DNA of 64,000 nt, taken from positions 2,943,516 to 3,007,515 of the forward strand of contig NZ_CP133319.1 in NCBI RefSeq assembly GCF_038811545.1, in the 5' to 3' direction. The notes beneath the pieces were generated by a model. That model worked only from the letters and a program-made list of their open reading frames with translations. It was not told where the DNA came from and made no database searches. The position numbers and the translations under genes are program-made. The first letter of the stretch is position 1. Each line of letters starts with the position of its first letter. The stretch is from Rhodoligotrophos sp. CJ14. GTDB taxonomy: Bacteria; Pseudomonadota; Alphaproteobacteria; Rhizobiales; Im1. Below are positions 1 to 9,334 of the stretch, one piece after another.

Positions 1-154
1 GCTCCTGCCGATCCGCGTCATGGAGCTGACGAAGACGATCGCCAAGGTCCAGGCGGACACCTCCCTCTCGGAGGCCGACAAGAAGGCTCAGATCGAGAAG
101 CTCGAGGCTGAGAAGGCCGCCTTCGAAGAAAAGCTCAAATCGACCCAGAGCTGA
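1..154 (+). CDS. phnD: Phosphonate ABC transporter substrate-binding protein, C-terminal fragment
   Basis: An open frame enters from the left edge and stops at TGA 152-154. The visible 50 residues are hydrophilic and rich in Ala, Lys and Glu (ending EEKLKSTQS), as in the helical tail of periplasmic binding proteins. The identification rests mostly on context: phnE, DUF1045, phnM and phnN follow on the same strand, and phnD normally precedes phnE. The gene would bind phosphonates in the periplasm for the PhnCDE importer. Too little of the protein is present to confirm the family. Confidence 0.5.
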   Translation, partial: LLPIRVMELTKTIAKVQADTSLSEADKKAQIEKLEAEKAAFEEKLKSTQS

Positions 155-240
155 TTACCGCACGGGCTCGCTTAACAGCCCTTGCTCGAGCCGGCCGCGA
201 CCAACCGGATGCGGTCGGCCCACTCGGTCGAGACCCGAAG

Positions 241-1059
241 ATGAACGAGACCGCAAAGATCACCAATCCCGACATGACCCGCCCGGAAGTGGAGCGGGAC
301 TGGACACGCAGCGCTTGGACGGCCTTGAGCTGGATCATGCTCGCCCTGCTGCTTGTCTGGAGCTGGGCCCCGGCTGAGATGTCGCGCTGGACGCTGCTGT
401 TCACCGATGCCGACAATATGGCCCAATATGCCAGCGGCTTCGCGCATCCGGACTTCTCGGAATGGCGCTACTACATGCACGAGATGGTGGTTACCATCCA
501 GATCGCGCTGTGGGGCACATTTCTTGCCGCAGTCTTCGCTATACCCTTCGGCATATTGTCGGCGCGCAACATTGCGCCCTGGACCATCGTCCAGCCTATG
601 CGTCGCCTCATGGATGCCTGCCGATCTATCCATGAGCTCGTCTTCGCCGTGCTGTTCGTCGTCGCCGTCGGCCTTGGCCCATTTGCCGGGGTGATGGCGC
701 TCTTCGTGCACACGACTGGCATTCTCGCAAAGCTCTTCTCCGAGGCGGTCGAAGCAATCGATCCTCGGCCGGTTGAAGCCATTAGGGCCACTGGCGCATC
801 GCGGCTTCAGGAGGTCGTGTTCGGCGTCGTGCCGCAGGTCATACCGCTGTGGATGTCCTTTGCGCTTTACCGCTTCGAATCCAATGTGCGGGCCGCAACC
901 GTCTTGGGCGTGATCGGCGCCGGTGGCATCGGGCAGGTCCTCTTCGAATCGATCCGCGGCTTCTATTACCCAGAGGCTTCGGCCATGCTGATCATCATGC
1001 TGGTGACGGTCTCCCTGATCGATCTTCTGTCACAGCAGCTGCGCAAGTTAGCCCTCTGA
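241..1059 (+). CDS. phnE: Phosphonate ABC transporter permease PhnE
   Basis: This 272-residue inner-membrane permease of the PhnCDE importer has a first membrane segment near residues 28-45 and further hydrophobic spans to the C-terminus. The cytoplasmic coupling (EAA-like) segment [20 protein letters not shown] is at about residues 180-199, followed by the typical GVIGAGGIG stretch. The length matches PhnE. Its TGA overlaps the ATG of the next gene (TGATG at 1057-1061), suggesting translational coupling. The start at 241 has only a weak ribosome site (CCGAAG), so an alternative start is possible. The 86 bases before it hold no gene. Confidence 0.88.
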   Translation: MNETAKITNPDMTRPEVERDWTRSAWTALSWIMLALLLVWSWAPAEMSRWTLLFTDADNMAQYASGFAHPDFSEWRYYMHEMVVTIQIALWGTFLAAVFAIPFGILSARNIAPWTIVQPMRRLMDACRSIHELVFAVLFVVAVGLGPFAGVMALFVHTTGILAKLFSEAVEAIDPRPVEAIRATGASRLQEVVFGVVPQVIPLWMSFALYRFESNVRAATVLGVIGAGGIGQVLFESIRGFYYPEASAMLIIMLVTVSLIDLLSQQLRKLAL

Positions 1060-1766
1060 TGCGCTATGCGATCTATTTCACACCGGATGCCGAAGACCCG
1101 CTGACTGCTGCAGCGCAAGCTTGGCTCGGCCGCAACGCGTGGACCGGCGAACCCGTGGACAGGGCAGTGCCGGCTGGGTTCACCGACGCCGAGTTCGAGC
1201 AGGTGACCGCCGCGCCGCGCCGCTACGGATTCCATGCGACCCTGGTGGCGCCGTTCCGGCTGCGCGATGGCATCCAAGAAGACGATGTGATGCAAGCGGC
1301 TCGGCATCTCGCGCAAACTTGCACGCCATTCGCCATACCGCGCCTCGAGGTCACGCGCATCGGCAATTTCCTTGCGCTGACCCCCGCAATGCCGTGCCAA
1401 GAGATGGACGCTTTGGCCTCGAGCGCGGTCGATCATTTCAACCCCTTGCGGGCGCCGCTCATCCAGAGCGATATCGAGCGGCGCAGGCCGGCGTGCCTGA
1501 CACCTCGCCAGCGCAGCTATATCGACCGGTTCGGCTACCCCTATGTGAAAGACGAATTCCGCTTTCACATGACGCTCACCAGCGCGCTCGAGCCAGATCT
1601 TGCTCGGCGGATCGAACCAGCAATACGCGCGCATTTCGCCCCCATCCTCGACCGTCCCGTCCCTGTCGAGGCGGTGACCGTCTTTATCGAGCCCAAGCGG
1701 GGCGGCGATTTCATCGTTCACTCAACCCATCGCTTCGGCTCGGCCCAGCCGAGAAAGTCTGCCTGA
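1059..1766 (+). CDS. DUF1045 phosphonate-operon 2H phosphoesterase-like protein
   Basis: This 235-residue protein has two H-x-T motifs, HAT at residues 59-61 and HMT at about 170-172, the mark of the 2H phosphoesterase superfamily. The family is recurrent in phosphonate operons beside phnM and phnN (often called putative phosphonate metabolism protein). A role in handling cyclic or linear ribose-phosphate intermediates of C-P lyase pathways is an inference from family and context. The ATG at 1059 overlaps the phnE stop and is preferred over earlier in-frame starts inside phnE. One base separates its stop from phnM. Confidence 0.85.
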   Translation: MRYAIYFTPDAEDPLTAAAQAWLGRNAWTGEPVDRAVPAGFTDAEFEQVTAAPRRYGFHATLVAPFRLRDGIQEDDVMQAARHLAQTCTPFAIPRLEVTRIGNFLALTPAMPCQEMDALASSAVDHFNPLRAPLIQSDIERRRPACLTPRQRSYIDRFGYPYVKDEFRFHMTLTSALEPDLARRIEPAIRAHFAPILDRPVPVEAVTVFIEPKRGGDFIVHSTHRFGSAQPRKSA

Positions 1767-1767
1767 C

Positions 1768-2904
1768 ATGCCGCAAGAATTCGCTCTCACCAATGCCCGG
1801 ATCGTGCTCGAAGGCGAGATCATCACCGGCTCCATCCTCATGCGGGACGGGCTGATTGCAGCAATCGACCGCGGTCCATCCGCCATGGCCGACGATATGG
1901 ACGGCGACTATATCATTCCCGGGCTTGTCGAGTTGCACACGGACCATCTGGAATCCCATTACAATCCGCGTCCAGGCGTTCTCTGGGACAGTATTGCGGC
2001 GCTGCAAGCTCATGACGCGCAGGTTGCCGGCTCCGGCATCACCACGGTATTTGATTGCCTGCGCCTTGGTTCAGACGAGGACAGCGGCTTCAAGAAGGGC
2101 GAGATGCGCGCGATTGCCGATGCGATCGAGACCGCCAGCGCGGAGGATCGGCTGCGTGCCAGCCATCTCATTCATCTGCGTTGCGAGGTCTCGGCCAGGG
2201 ACGTTCTCGACCATTTCGAGGATTTCCGGACCGACCCGCAGGTGAGGCTCGCGTCTTTGATGGATCATGCGCCGGGCCAGCGCCAGTTTCAAACGCTTGA
2301 CCAATACACGCTCTATTACAGAAAGAAGCGCGGCCTGAACGACACGGATTTCGAACGCTTCATTGCCCGGCGTATCGAGGAGTCGGCGCGCTACGCCGCA
2401 CCCCACCGCAGGGCGATCGTGGATGCCTGCAAGGAGCGTGGCATTGCACTCGCCAGCCATGATGATGCAACGATAGAGCATGTGGAGGAATCCCGGGCCT
2501 TTGGGGTGAAGTTGGCGGAGTTCCCAACCAGCATGGAAGCGGCGAAGGCCTCTCATGAGGCCGGCATGGCCGTGCTGCTCGGTGCACCCAATGTGGTGCG
2601 CGGCAAGTCCCATTCCGGCAATATTTCGGCGAGAGCGCTCGCCAATGCCGGCGTGCTGGATGTTCTGTCGTCTGACTATGTGCCCTTCAGCCTTATCCAT
2701 GCACCCTTCGTGCTGGCGGATGAAGGCAGCATGAGCCTGCCGGAAGGCATCAGGCTGGTCAGTGCAACGCCGGCCCGTACGGTTGGTCTTGAGGATCGTG
2801 GCCGCATCGCTGAAGGGTTGCGTGCCGATCTGGTTCGCGTGCGCCGTCACGCCGGCGTCCCGGTTGTGCGCGCGGTCTGGCGCGAGGGTCGTCGTGTTGC
2901 CTGA
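1768..2904 (+). CDS. phnM: Alpha-D-ribose 1-methylphosphonate 5-triphosphate diphosphatase
   Basis: This 378-residue amidohydrolase-superfamily protein has the metal ligand motif HTDH at residues 57-60, within PGLVELHTDHLESH. The late segment NVVRGKSHSGNISA and SDYVPFSL are typical of PhnM. It removes pyrophosphate from the ribose-1-phosphonate 5-triphosphate made by PhnGHIL in the C-P lyase pathway. The length fits the family. It lies directly after the DUF1045 gene and overlaps the likely GTG start of phnN. The C-P lyase core genes themselves are not in this window. Confidence 0.93.
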   Translation: MPQEFALTNARIVLEGEIITGSILMRDGLIAAIDRGPSAMADDMDGDYIIPGLVELHTDHLESHYNPRPGVLWDSIAALQAHDAQVAGSGITTVFDCLRLGSDEDSGFKKGEMRAIADAIETASAEDRLRASHLIHLRCEVSARDVLDHFEDFRTDPQVRLASLMDHAPGQRQFQTLDQYTLYYRKKRGLNDTDFERFIARRIEESARYAAPHRRAIVDACKERGIALASHDDATIEHVEESRAFGVKLAEFPTSMEAAKASHEAGMAVLLGAPNVVRGKSHSGNISARALANAGVLDVLSSDYVPFSLIHAPFVLADEGSMSLPEGIRLVSATPARTVGLEDRGRIAEGLRADLVRVRRHAGVPVVRAVWREGRRVA

Positions 2905-3511
2905 TGCAAGCCCGCTTTTTGAAACCGCTCCTTCAGGAGGAGATGGTGTTGTTCTCGCCGTGGTCGGGCCGAGCGGTGCGGGCAAGGACAGCCTGATCGC
3001 CTATGCCCGGCAACGGCTGGCATCCGATCCGTTGATCCTGTTCGTTCGCCGAATGGTGACGCGCGAGGCCGTGGCCTCCGCCGAAGACCATGACACGTGC
3101 TCGCCGGAAGCCTTTGCCTCGGCACGAGCCGCCGGCGCCTTTGCGGTCGACTGGGAGGCGCACGGGCTGCATTACGGCATTCCAGTTGCGGTGCATGGCC
3201 ATCTCCAGAAGGGCGGCATCGTGGTGGTGAACGGCTCACGCGCCGCGCTGCCCGCCATGCGTTCTGTCTTCAGACGGGTTATCGCTGTCCACATCACATG
3301 CCATCCGGAGATCCTGGCGGCAAGGCTCGCCTCGCGACGGCGAGAAACTGCGCATGACGTACAACTGCGCTTGCAGCGGGCTTCACTGAAGCCCGCTGAT
3401 CTCGGAGATATGATCGAGATTGACAACAGTGGCGAGCTCGCGGTCGCCGGCGAGGCATTGACGGCAGCCATCCGACGGGCGGCTTCGCTGGCCCGCTATC
3501 GGCGGGGCTGA
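2894..3511 (+). CDS. phnN: Ribose 1,5-bisphosphate phosphokinase
   Basis: A guanylate-kinase-like P-loop kinase. From the GTG at 2894 it is 205 residues, with Walker A GPSGAGKDS at about residues 25-33. It phosphorylates ribose 1,5-bisphosphate to PRPP, the last step that returns C-P lyase ribose to metabolism. GTG 2894 is chosen because GAGGG lies just upstream and the longer frame runs through phnM; the overlap with phnM is then 11 bases. It is the last recognisable gene of the phn operon, and a 211-base gap follows. Confidence 0.88.
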   Translation: MLPDASPLFETAPSGGDGVVLAVVGPSGAGKDSLIAYARQRLASDPLILFVRRMVTREAVASAEDHDTCSPEAFASARAAGAFAVDWEAHGLHYGIPVAVHGHLQKGGIVVVNGSRAALPAMRSVFRRVIAVHITCHPEILAARLASRRRETAHDVQLRLQRASLKPADLGDMIEIDNSGELAVAGEALTAAIRRAASLARYRRG

Positions 3512-3594
3512 ATTCGGCTTCAAAAAAACTCGCCGCCCAGATGCTGCGACAGTAGAATTTCGGCAGCCCAGTGGGATGCGGCAGTCTGACTTGA

Positions 3595-3622
3595 TTGACG
3601 AGCCGCGCAGGTCGCGTATGAA
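3595..3622 (+). promoter_or_regulatory. Candidate sigma-70 promoter for the aldehyde dehydrogenase gene
   Basis: TTGACG (3595-3600) and TATGAA (3617-3622) are separated by 16 bases, 100 bases before the ATG at 3723, in the 211-base gap after phnN. The rest of the gap shows no gene or clear hairpin. Pattern match only. Confidence 0.3.
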
Positions 3623-3722
3623 CACGCTTGAGTCATTCAAACAAGGCGCGGTCGCAGAGGCGACATGTGCCACAGCAGCGGTTCCCCGGAATCGCTGACA
3701 TGACGCGATAGCGGAGGTCACC

Positions 3723-5222
3723 ATGAATAAACCGTTCGTTCATCCCCGAGTCGGTGAGAAGGCGGCGGCTTTCCTCACCCGCGAGCACAAGCTGCTCATT
3801 GGCGGCAAATGGGTGCCTGCGCTTTCCGGCAAGATGTTCGAGACCTACGATCCCGGCACCGGTCGGGCCATCGCGCGGGTGGCGGAAGGGGACGCCGCCG
3901 ATATCGACCTCGCCGTCAAGGCGGCCCGCGAGGCGTTCGACAGCGGCCCGTGGGGACGCATCACGCCCAGCGAACGCGGCCGGATGATCTGGAGATTGGC
4001 CGATCTGCTTGAGCAGAACGTGGATGAATTCGCCGAGCTCGAATCGCTCAACAATGGTAAGCCGCTTGCCACAGCCCGCAATGGCGACGTGCCGCTCAGC
4101 GCTGACATGTTCCGCTATATGGCAGGCTGGGCGACCAAGATCACCGGTGAGACGCTCAGCATTTCCACACCCGGCACATTCCATGCCTTCACGGTGCGCG
4201 AGCCCGTCGGCGTGGTCGGGCAGATTATTCCATGGAACGCCCCCCTGCTGATGGCGGCATGGAAGGTCGCCCCGGCGCTTGCCACAGGCTGTACCGTGGT
4301 GCTGAAGCCCGCCGAGCAGACACCGCTGACAGCGCTGCGCTTCGGTGAGCTGATTCAGGAGGCTGGGATTCCTGACGGGGTTGTGAATATTGTGACCGGC
4401 TTTGGTCCGACCGCCGGGGCGGCGATTGCCGCACATCCCGACATTGACAAGGTCGGCTTCACGGGCTCGAGCGAGGTCGGCCGTATCATCGTGAAGGCTG
4501 CGGCCGGCAATCTGAAGAAAGTATCGCTCGAGTTGGGCGGCAAATCGCCCGTGATCGTATTCCCCGATGCCGATATGTCGGTTGCGGTGCCTGGCGCGGC
4601 TCAGGCGATCTTCGCCAATAGCGGCCAGGTCTGCACGGCGGGCTCGCGCCTTTTCGCGCATAAGAAAGTGTTCGACCGCATCGTTGAAGGCATTGCCGAG
4701 CAGGCGGAGAAGATCCGCGTCGGCCATGGCCTCGATGATGGGACCCAGATGGGGCCGGTCATCTCCCAGGTGCAGCTCGAACGGGTCTCGGACTACATCG
4801 AGCAGGGTAAGGCGGCCGGTGCCGCGGTGGCAACCGGCGGCAGGCGCGTCGGCAACGAGGGCTATTTCATCGCGCCGACCATCCTGACCGATACCACCCC
4901 CGATATGTCGGTTGTGCGCGAGGAGATCTTCGGGCCGGTGCTGTGCGCAATGAGCTTCGATGACGATGATCTCGATCGTATCGCCAAGCAGGCCAATGAT
5001 TCGATCTATGGGCTCGCCGGCAGCATCTGGACGCGCGATCTCAGCGTGGCTCACAAGATGGCACGGCGCATCCGCGCCGGGCGCATCGGCATTAATATCC
5101 ATGGTTCGGTAGATGCAGCTCTGCCCACCGGCGGCTTCAAGCAGTCGGGCTGGGGACGCGAGAAGGGTCATGAAGGCCTCAACCTCTATACGGAGGTGAA
5201 GTCTGTCGTGATGTCCCTATAG
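3723..5222 (+). CDS. NAD(P)-dependent aldehyde dehydrogenase
   Basis: This 499-residue member of the ALDH superfamily oxidises an aldehyde to the acid. The catalytic general base lies in LELGGKSPVI (Glu270) and the nucleophile in SGQVCTAGSR (Cys304). PWNAPLLMAAWKVAPAL and the C-terminal GGFKQSGWGRE are also present. Length is normal. It stands alone on the + strand between the phn operon and a convergent ABC operon, with its own likely promoter. Substrate cannot be deduced; aminoaldehyde or betaine-aldehyde type is possible. Confidence 0.92.
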   Translation: MNKPFVHPRVGEKAAAFLTREHKLLIGGKWVPALSGKMFETYDPGTGRAIARVAEGDAADIDLAVKAAREAFDSGPWGRITPSERGRMIWRLADLLEQNVDEFAELESLNNGKPLATARNGDVPLSADMFRYMAGWATKITGETLSISTPGTFHAFTVREPVGVVGQIIPWNAPLLMAAWKVAPALATGCTVVLKPAEQTPLTALRFGELIQEAGIPDGVVNIVTGFGPTAGAAIAAHPDIDKVGFTGSSEVGRIIVKAAAGNLKKVSLELGGKSPVIVFPDADMSVAVPGAAQAIFANSGQVCTAGSRLFAHKKVFDRIVEGIAEQAEKIRVGHGLDDGTQMGPVISQVQLERVSDYIEQGKAAGAAVATGGRRVGNEGYFIAPTILTDTTPDMSVVREEIFGPVLCAMSFDDDDLDRIAKQANDSIYGLAGSIWTRDLSVAHKMARRIRAGRIGINIHGSVDAALPTGGFKQSGWGREKGHEGLNLYTEVKSVVMSL

Positions 5223-5244
5223 AGCGGCTTCGCGATTCAAAGAA

Positions 5245-5256
5245 GGCGCAAGCGCC
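5245..5256. terminator. Small GC hairpin between convergent genes
   Basis: GGCGC-AA-GCGCC forms a 5-bp stem in the 34-base space between the ALDH stop and the stop of the convergent permease gene. There is no T run, so it is only a weak candidate terminator. Confidence 0.2.
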
Positions 5257-7062
5257 CTAGCGCCGGCTCAGCCCTCGCCGGCGCAGATATTCCGACAGCA
5301 GGATCAGGGCGGTCATGAACACGAGAATGCCGGTCGCGACCGCCGCGAGCGCCGGGCTCACCCGCAATAGCGCATCGTCCCACATCTGCTTCGGCAGCGT
5401 GGTGACCTGACCGCTGGTGACGAACAGAGCGATGGTCAGTTCGTCGAAAGAGACGATGAACGCGAACATGAAGGCGGCGATCAAGCCGGCGCGGATGAGC
5501 GGCAGCGTGATGTAATAGAAGGCGCGCGCCTTGCTGGCCCCCAGCGTATAGGCCGCCTGGTCCAGCCGTTGGTCATAGTTCTTGAGCACCGCGATCACCG
5601 TGACCACCACATAGGGCATGGCCAGCACCGTATGGCCGATGATCAGGCCCAATGTCGTGCCCACCAGGCCTATCCGGGCGAAGACATAGAACAGGGCGAC
5701 CGCAATGATGATATGCGGCATGATGATGGGTGAGATCAGGAAGGCCAGCAGGGCTGTGCTGCCGAACCTGGCTTGGCGCGCGAGATAGAAGGCGGCCGGC
5801 ACGCCAATGAGCAGGCTTAGCGCCGCCGCACTGGTTGCCACCACCAGCGATCGCCAGGCGGCGCCGATCCATAGCGGGTTCTCGATAACGCTCTCATACC
5901 ATTTGAGTGAAAAGCCGACTGGCGGCCAGCTGAGGAAGCTTGCTTCCGTGAACGACACGGGCACCACGAACAGCGCCGGCAGGGCCAGGAACAAGATCAC
6001 CGCCAGGGCCACCGTCCAGAGCAGCGCCCGGCCGGGCCGCCGCGGCCGCCGATCTGCGCGCGGGGGAAACAGGCGGTCGGCCGCTCGGGACAGCCCGTCG
6101 GTAGCGGCCGCAAGCGTCAAAATCAAATAGTGGCCGAGGTTGCCGCCAACCCGGCCCAGCAGGCCGCTTCGCGTATTGTTGCCGGTTCGCGCGCTTCCAC
6201 CGGAGAGGGTTGAGAGCCCGACCAGCCGGTCATAGACATAGAAGATGACCAGGGCGACCACGAGCAGCAGCACCGCGATCGCGCCCGCGAAGCCCCAGTT
6301 CAGCATCTCCTTGATCTGAAAGATCACCAGCTGAACGATCACGGTCTGCCGCTCGCTGCCGAGCAGCGCAGGCGTGATGAAGAAGCCCAGGGCGGTGATG
6401 AACACCAAGAGCGCACCGGCGGCAACGCCCGGCAGTGACAGCGGGAAATAGATGCGCCAAAAGCCCGACCCCGGACGTGCGCCGAGCGTTGCAGCAGCCC
6501 GGGTCAGGTTGCGGTCGATATTCTCCATGACCGACAGCATGGTCAGCACACAAAGCGGCATGAGGGCATGTACCATGCCGATCATCACACCGGTGAAATT
6601 ATAGATGAAGCTCGGCGGATCGGTGATGCCGAGCAAACCGAGCAGCTGGTTGAGCGCACCGTTGCGACCGAGCAGCACGATCCAGGCGAAGGTGCGCACG
6701 AGGAAGCTCGTCCAGAATGGCATGAGCACGAAGATGACGAGCAGGTTGCGCTGGCTGGGCTTGAGCGTGGTGAGCAGATAGGCGACGGGGTACCCGGCTA
6801 TGACCGAAATGACCGTGGTCCAGGCGGCAAGCTCGAAGGTGATGATGAGCACCCGGACGACAACGGTGGAATCGACGAGGCGGACATAGTGCTCAGGGGT
6901 GAGCGCCCCGCTCCGGTCGACGAAGCTGGTGCCGAGCAATAACAGCACGGGATAGACGAAGGCGGCGGCCAGGAACAGCATCGCCGGCAGCAGCGGCCAG
7001 ATTTTCAACCAACGCCGCGGCCTGATGTTCTGGGCTGTCTGGGTTAGGGCGATCTCAGCCAT
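5257..7062 (-). CDS. Fused spermidine/putrescine-type ABC permease (PotB-PotC in one chain)
   Basis: At 601 residues this is twice the usual length of a PotB or PotC permease. The N-terminal half (about 1-290) and C-terminal half (about 345-601) each carry a set of membrane spans and an EAA-type coupling loop, AAATLGARPGSGFWRIYFPL in the first and AAYTLGASKARAFYYITLPL in the second. A basic linker near 290-345 joins them. It should supply both transmembrane halves of the importer served by the ATPase and binding protein just upstream. It is the last gene of operon A; its start overlaps the ATPase stop by 8 bases. The equivalent permeases in operon B are two separate genes. Confidence 0.9.
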   Translation of the reverse strand: MAEIALTQTAQNIRPRRWLKIWPLLPAMLFLAAAFVYPVLLLLGTSFVDRSGALTPEHYVRLVDSTVVVRVLIITFELAAWTTVISVIAGYPVAYLLTTLKPSQRNLLVIFVLMPFWTSFLVRTFAWIVLLGRNGALNQLLGLLGITDPPSFIYNFTGVMIGMVHALMPLCVLTMLSVMENIDRNLTRAAATLGARPGSGFWRIYFPLSLPGVAAGALLVFITALGFFITPALLGSERQTVIVQLVIFQIKEMLNWGFAGAIAVLLLVVALVIFYVYDRLVGLSTLSGGSARTGNNTRSGLLGRVGGNLGHYLILTLAAATDGLSRAADRLFPPRADRRPRRPGRALLWTVALAVILFLALPALFVVPVSFTEASFLSWPPVGFSLKWYESVIENPLWIGAAWRSLVVATSAAALSLLIGVPAAFYLARQARFGSTALLAFLISPIIMPHIIIAVALFYVFARIGLVGTTLGLIIGHTVLAMPYVVVTVIAVLKNYDQRLDQAAYTLGASKARAFYYITLPLIRAGLIAAFMFAFIVSFDELTIALFVTSGQVTTLPKQMWDDALLRVSPALAAVATGILVFMTALILLSEYLRRRGLSRR

Positions 7063-8164
7063 CGCGCAGCACCACGCAGGCCTCGCGCCGCCAGCTCAAT
7101 GTCATCTCCGCCCCTTGCCCCGGCTGTGTGCCGTTGCAGTCGGTCAGAACATGGGCGATCACCACCTGGTCGGCCGGGCCGCAGAAGAACCATTTGCTGG
7201 TGCTGCCGCTGAGGACCGCCTCGCGGAAGTGGACGCGCAGCATATTGCGGTCGTTCTCTCCCGCGGACAGACGCAGTGCTTCTGGCCGGATCATCAGCCT
7301 GACGCTATCGCCGGGTGAGAGCCCCTTATCGGAAAGCGTGCCCTCGGCCCGGCAGCCGCCGTCCAGCTCGACCTCGCCATAGGTGCCGTTGCGACCGATG
7401 AGCCGGCCGGGCAGCAGATTCGATTCGCCCAGGAAATCCGCCGTGAACAGGCTGCGCGGCCGGAAGTAGAGTTCGTCGGGCGTGCCGATCTGCTCGATGC
7501 GCCCCTCGCGCATGAGGCAGATGCGATCGGACATGACCAGCGCTTCTTCCTGGTCATGGGTCACGTAGAGAACCGACAGCCGGAGCTCGCGATGCAGCCG
7601 CTTGATTTCGAGCTGCAGCTGCTCGCGCAGCTTCTTGTCGAGCGCGCCCAGTGGCTCGTCCATCAGCACGATGGAGGGCTCGTAGACAAGCGCGCGCGCC
7701 AGCGCCACCCGTTGCTGCTGCCCTCCCGAAAGCTCGCGGGGATACCGATCGCCAAGCTCGGGCAGGCGGATCACCTCCAGCACGCGGTTGACCGCTGTCT
7801 TGATCTCCGATGAGGACCGGCGGCGCATCTGGAGGGGGAAAGCGATATTCTCGAAAACCGTGAGATGCGGGAACAGTGCGTAGTTCTGGAACACCATGCC
7901 GATATCGCGCATATGCGGCGGCAGGTAGGTCGCCGGCTCGCCATCAATACGGATCTCGCCGTCATCCGGCTTCACAAGTCCGGCAATGGTGAGAAGCAGC
8001 GTGGTCTTGCCGGAGCCCGACGGGCCGAGCAGGGTCAGGAACTCGCCTGCCCTTAGATCCACCGCCGGCCCGGCCAGAGCCACGAAGTTGCCGAAGCGCT
8101 TGTAAATGTCTTTGACGGCGAGTTTGACTGCTGGGAGATCCTCACCATTGCGTGCTCGGCTCAT
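7055..8164 (-). CDS. PotA-like ABC transporter ATP-binding protein (operon A)
   Basis: A 369-residue ATPase with Walker A GPSGSGKTT (residues 47-55), signature LSGGQQQR, Walker B IVLMDEPLGALD, and a C-terminal OB/TOBE regulatory region as in PotA and FbpC. It energises uptake with the fused permease downstream and the binding protein upstream. ATG 8164 is chosen over TTG 8179 because GGAGGG lies 6 bases before it. The substrate is unknown; polyamine-type importers of alphaproteobacteria handle many organic acids and amines. Confidence 0.92.
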   Translation of the reverse strand: MSRARNGEDLPAVKLAVKDIYKRFGNFVALAGPAVDLRAGEFLTLLGPSGSGKTTLLLTIAGLVKPDDGEIRIDGEPATYLPPHMRDIGMVFQNYALFPHLTVFENIAFPLQMRRRSSSEIKTAVNRVLEVIRLPELGDRYPRELSGGQQQRVALARALVYEPSIVLMDEPLGALDKKLREQLQLEIKRLHRELRLSVLYVTHDQEEALVMSDRICLMREGRIEQIGTPDELYFRPRSLFTADFLGESNLLPGRLIGRNGTYGEVELDGGCRAEGTLSDKGLSPGDSVRLMIRPEALRLSAGENDRNMLRVHFREAVLSGSTSKWFFCGPADQVVIAHVLTDCNGTQPGQGAEMTLSWRREACVVLRDG

Positions 8165-8230
8165 CACATCCCTCCGCAAGGCGCGTCGGCGGCATGCCGG
8201 ACAGCAGGCATTTGGGCCCGCGGCTAAGGA

Positions 8231-9298
8231 TCAGGACAAGAGCCATTCATTGAACTTCTGCTCGGCCTCGTCCTTGTGCTTACCCCACCAGTCCTGGTTG
8301 GCCAGGATCAGCTTATCTACATGTTCGGGCGCGGTTGGCAGATATTTGGCGCGTTCCGGCGGAATGTAGTCATAGGCCTTCGGGTTGGTCGGGCCATAGG
8401 CCAGGGTTTTGGTATATTCCGCCTGCCGCTTGGGGTCGGCGCAGAACGCGATGAACGGCATGCCCAGGGCTGCCTTCGGATTGCCTTTCGGAATAGCCCA
8501 GCCCTCGATGGAATAAAGACCCTGGTTCCACCCTATGCCCACGGGCTTGCCGGCATCGATCACCGTCTGGGCGCGGCCGTTCCAGGTGGCGATCATATCC
8601 ACTTCGCCCGATTCGAGCATCTGACTGGTCTGGGCACCGCCGGTCCACCATACCGCAATATCGGGGCGGATCTTGTCGAGCATGCGGAAGGCGCGGTCAT
8701 AGTCTATGGGATAAAGCTGCTTGGGATCGACACCATCCGCCAGAAGCGCAATCTCCAGCGTGTCGATCGGGCTGCGGCGCAGGGATCTCCGGCCGGGGAA
8801 GCCCTTCACGTCCCAGAAGTCGGCCCAGGACTGCGGCACCTTGTTGCCGAAAGTCGAGCTGTTGAAGCAGATCACAGTGGCATAGACATCAACGCCCATC
8901 CAGTCATCCTGCCGGGCTTCCGGCATGATGTCCTTCATGTTCTGGTCGGACCAGTCGAGCTTCTCCAGCATGCCAAGACCGCTGAGCATCACCTGGTCGC
9001 CCAGAGTGATGGTCACCACGTCCCAGCTGTAATTCTTGGTTTCCACAATGGCACGGACATGACTGGTCGGCTGGTGCTCGCGGGCAATATTGACGATCTC
9101 GACGCCGGTTTGTTCCTGATAAGGGCGGTAGAAAGCTGCGCCATAGCCCTCCTTGAATGGACCGCCGGGATCCGCCACCACCAGGCTCTCGGCCGCCCTT
9201 GCCGAACCCCAGGTCATGCCCATGGCGCTCAGCGCGCTAATGCCGGCCGCTCCGGCAAGGAGATCGCGGCGGGTCGTGGAGAACAAAGACTTTGTCAT
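8231..9298 (-). CDS. Periplasmic substrate-binding protein, PotD-like, Tat-exported (operon A)
   Basis: This 355-residue extracellular solute-binding protein begins with a twin-arginine leader: TTRRDLLAGAAG followed by a hydrophobic stretch and an AxA-type site (GSARA). The mature part resembles type 1/6 spermidine/putrescine-binding proteins. ATG 9298 is preferred to GTG 9307 because AGGGG lies upstream at suitable spacing. It delivers the substrate to the ATPase/permease pair downstream and follows the acyl-CoA synthetase genes, so the ligand is probably the acid those enzymes activate. Confidence 0.88.
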   Translation of the reverse strand: MTKSLFSTTRRDLLAGAAGISALSAMGMTWGSARAAESLVVADPGGPFKEGYGAAFYRPYQEQTGVEIVNIAREHQPTSHVRAIVETKNYSWDVVTITLGDQVMLSGLGMLEKLDWSDQNMKDIMPEARQDDWMGVDVYATVICFNSSTFGNKVPQSWADFWDVKGFPGRRSLRRSPIDTLEIALLADGVDPKQLYPIDYDRAFRMLDKIRPDIAVWWTGGAQTSQMLESGEVDMIATWNGRAQTVIDAGKPVGIGWNQGLYSIEGWAIPKGNPKAALGMPFIAFCADPKRQAEYTKTLAYGPTNPKAYDYIPPERAKYLPTAPEHVDKLILANQDWWGKHKDEAEQKFNEWLLS

Positions 9299-9334
9299 GG
9301 GTCCCACCCCTTTCCTGATAACGAATGCTCCTAT

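Noticed and set aside
3633-5171. 512-residue frame on the - strand
   Set aside because: It is the antisense shadow of the aldehyde dehydrogenase gene, has no family motifs and is rich in Arg, Gly and His as shadows are.
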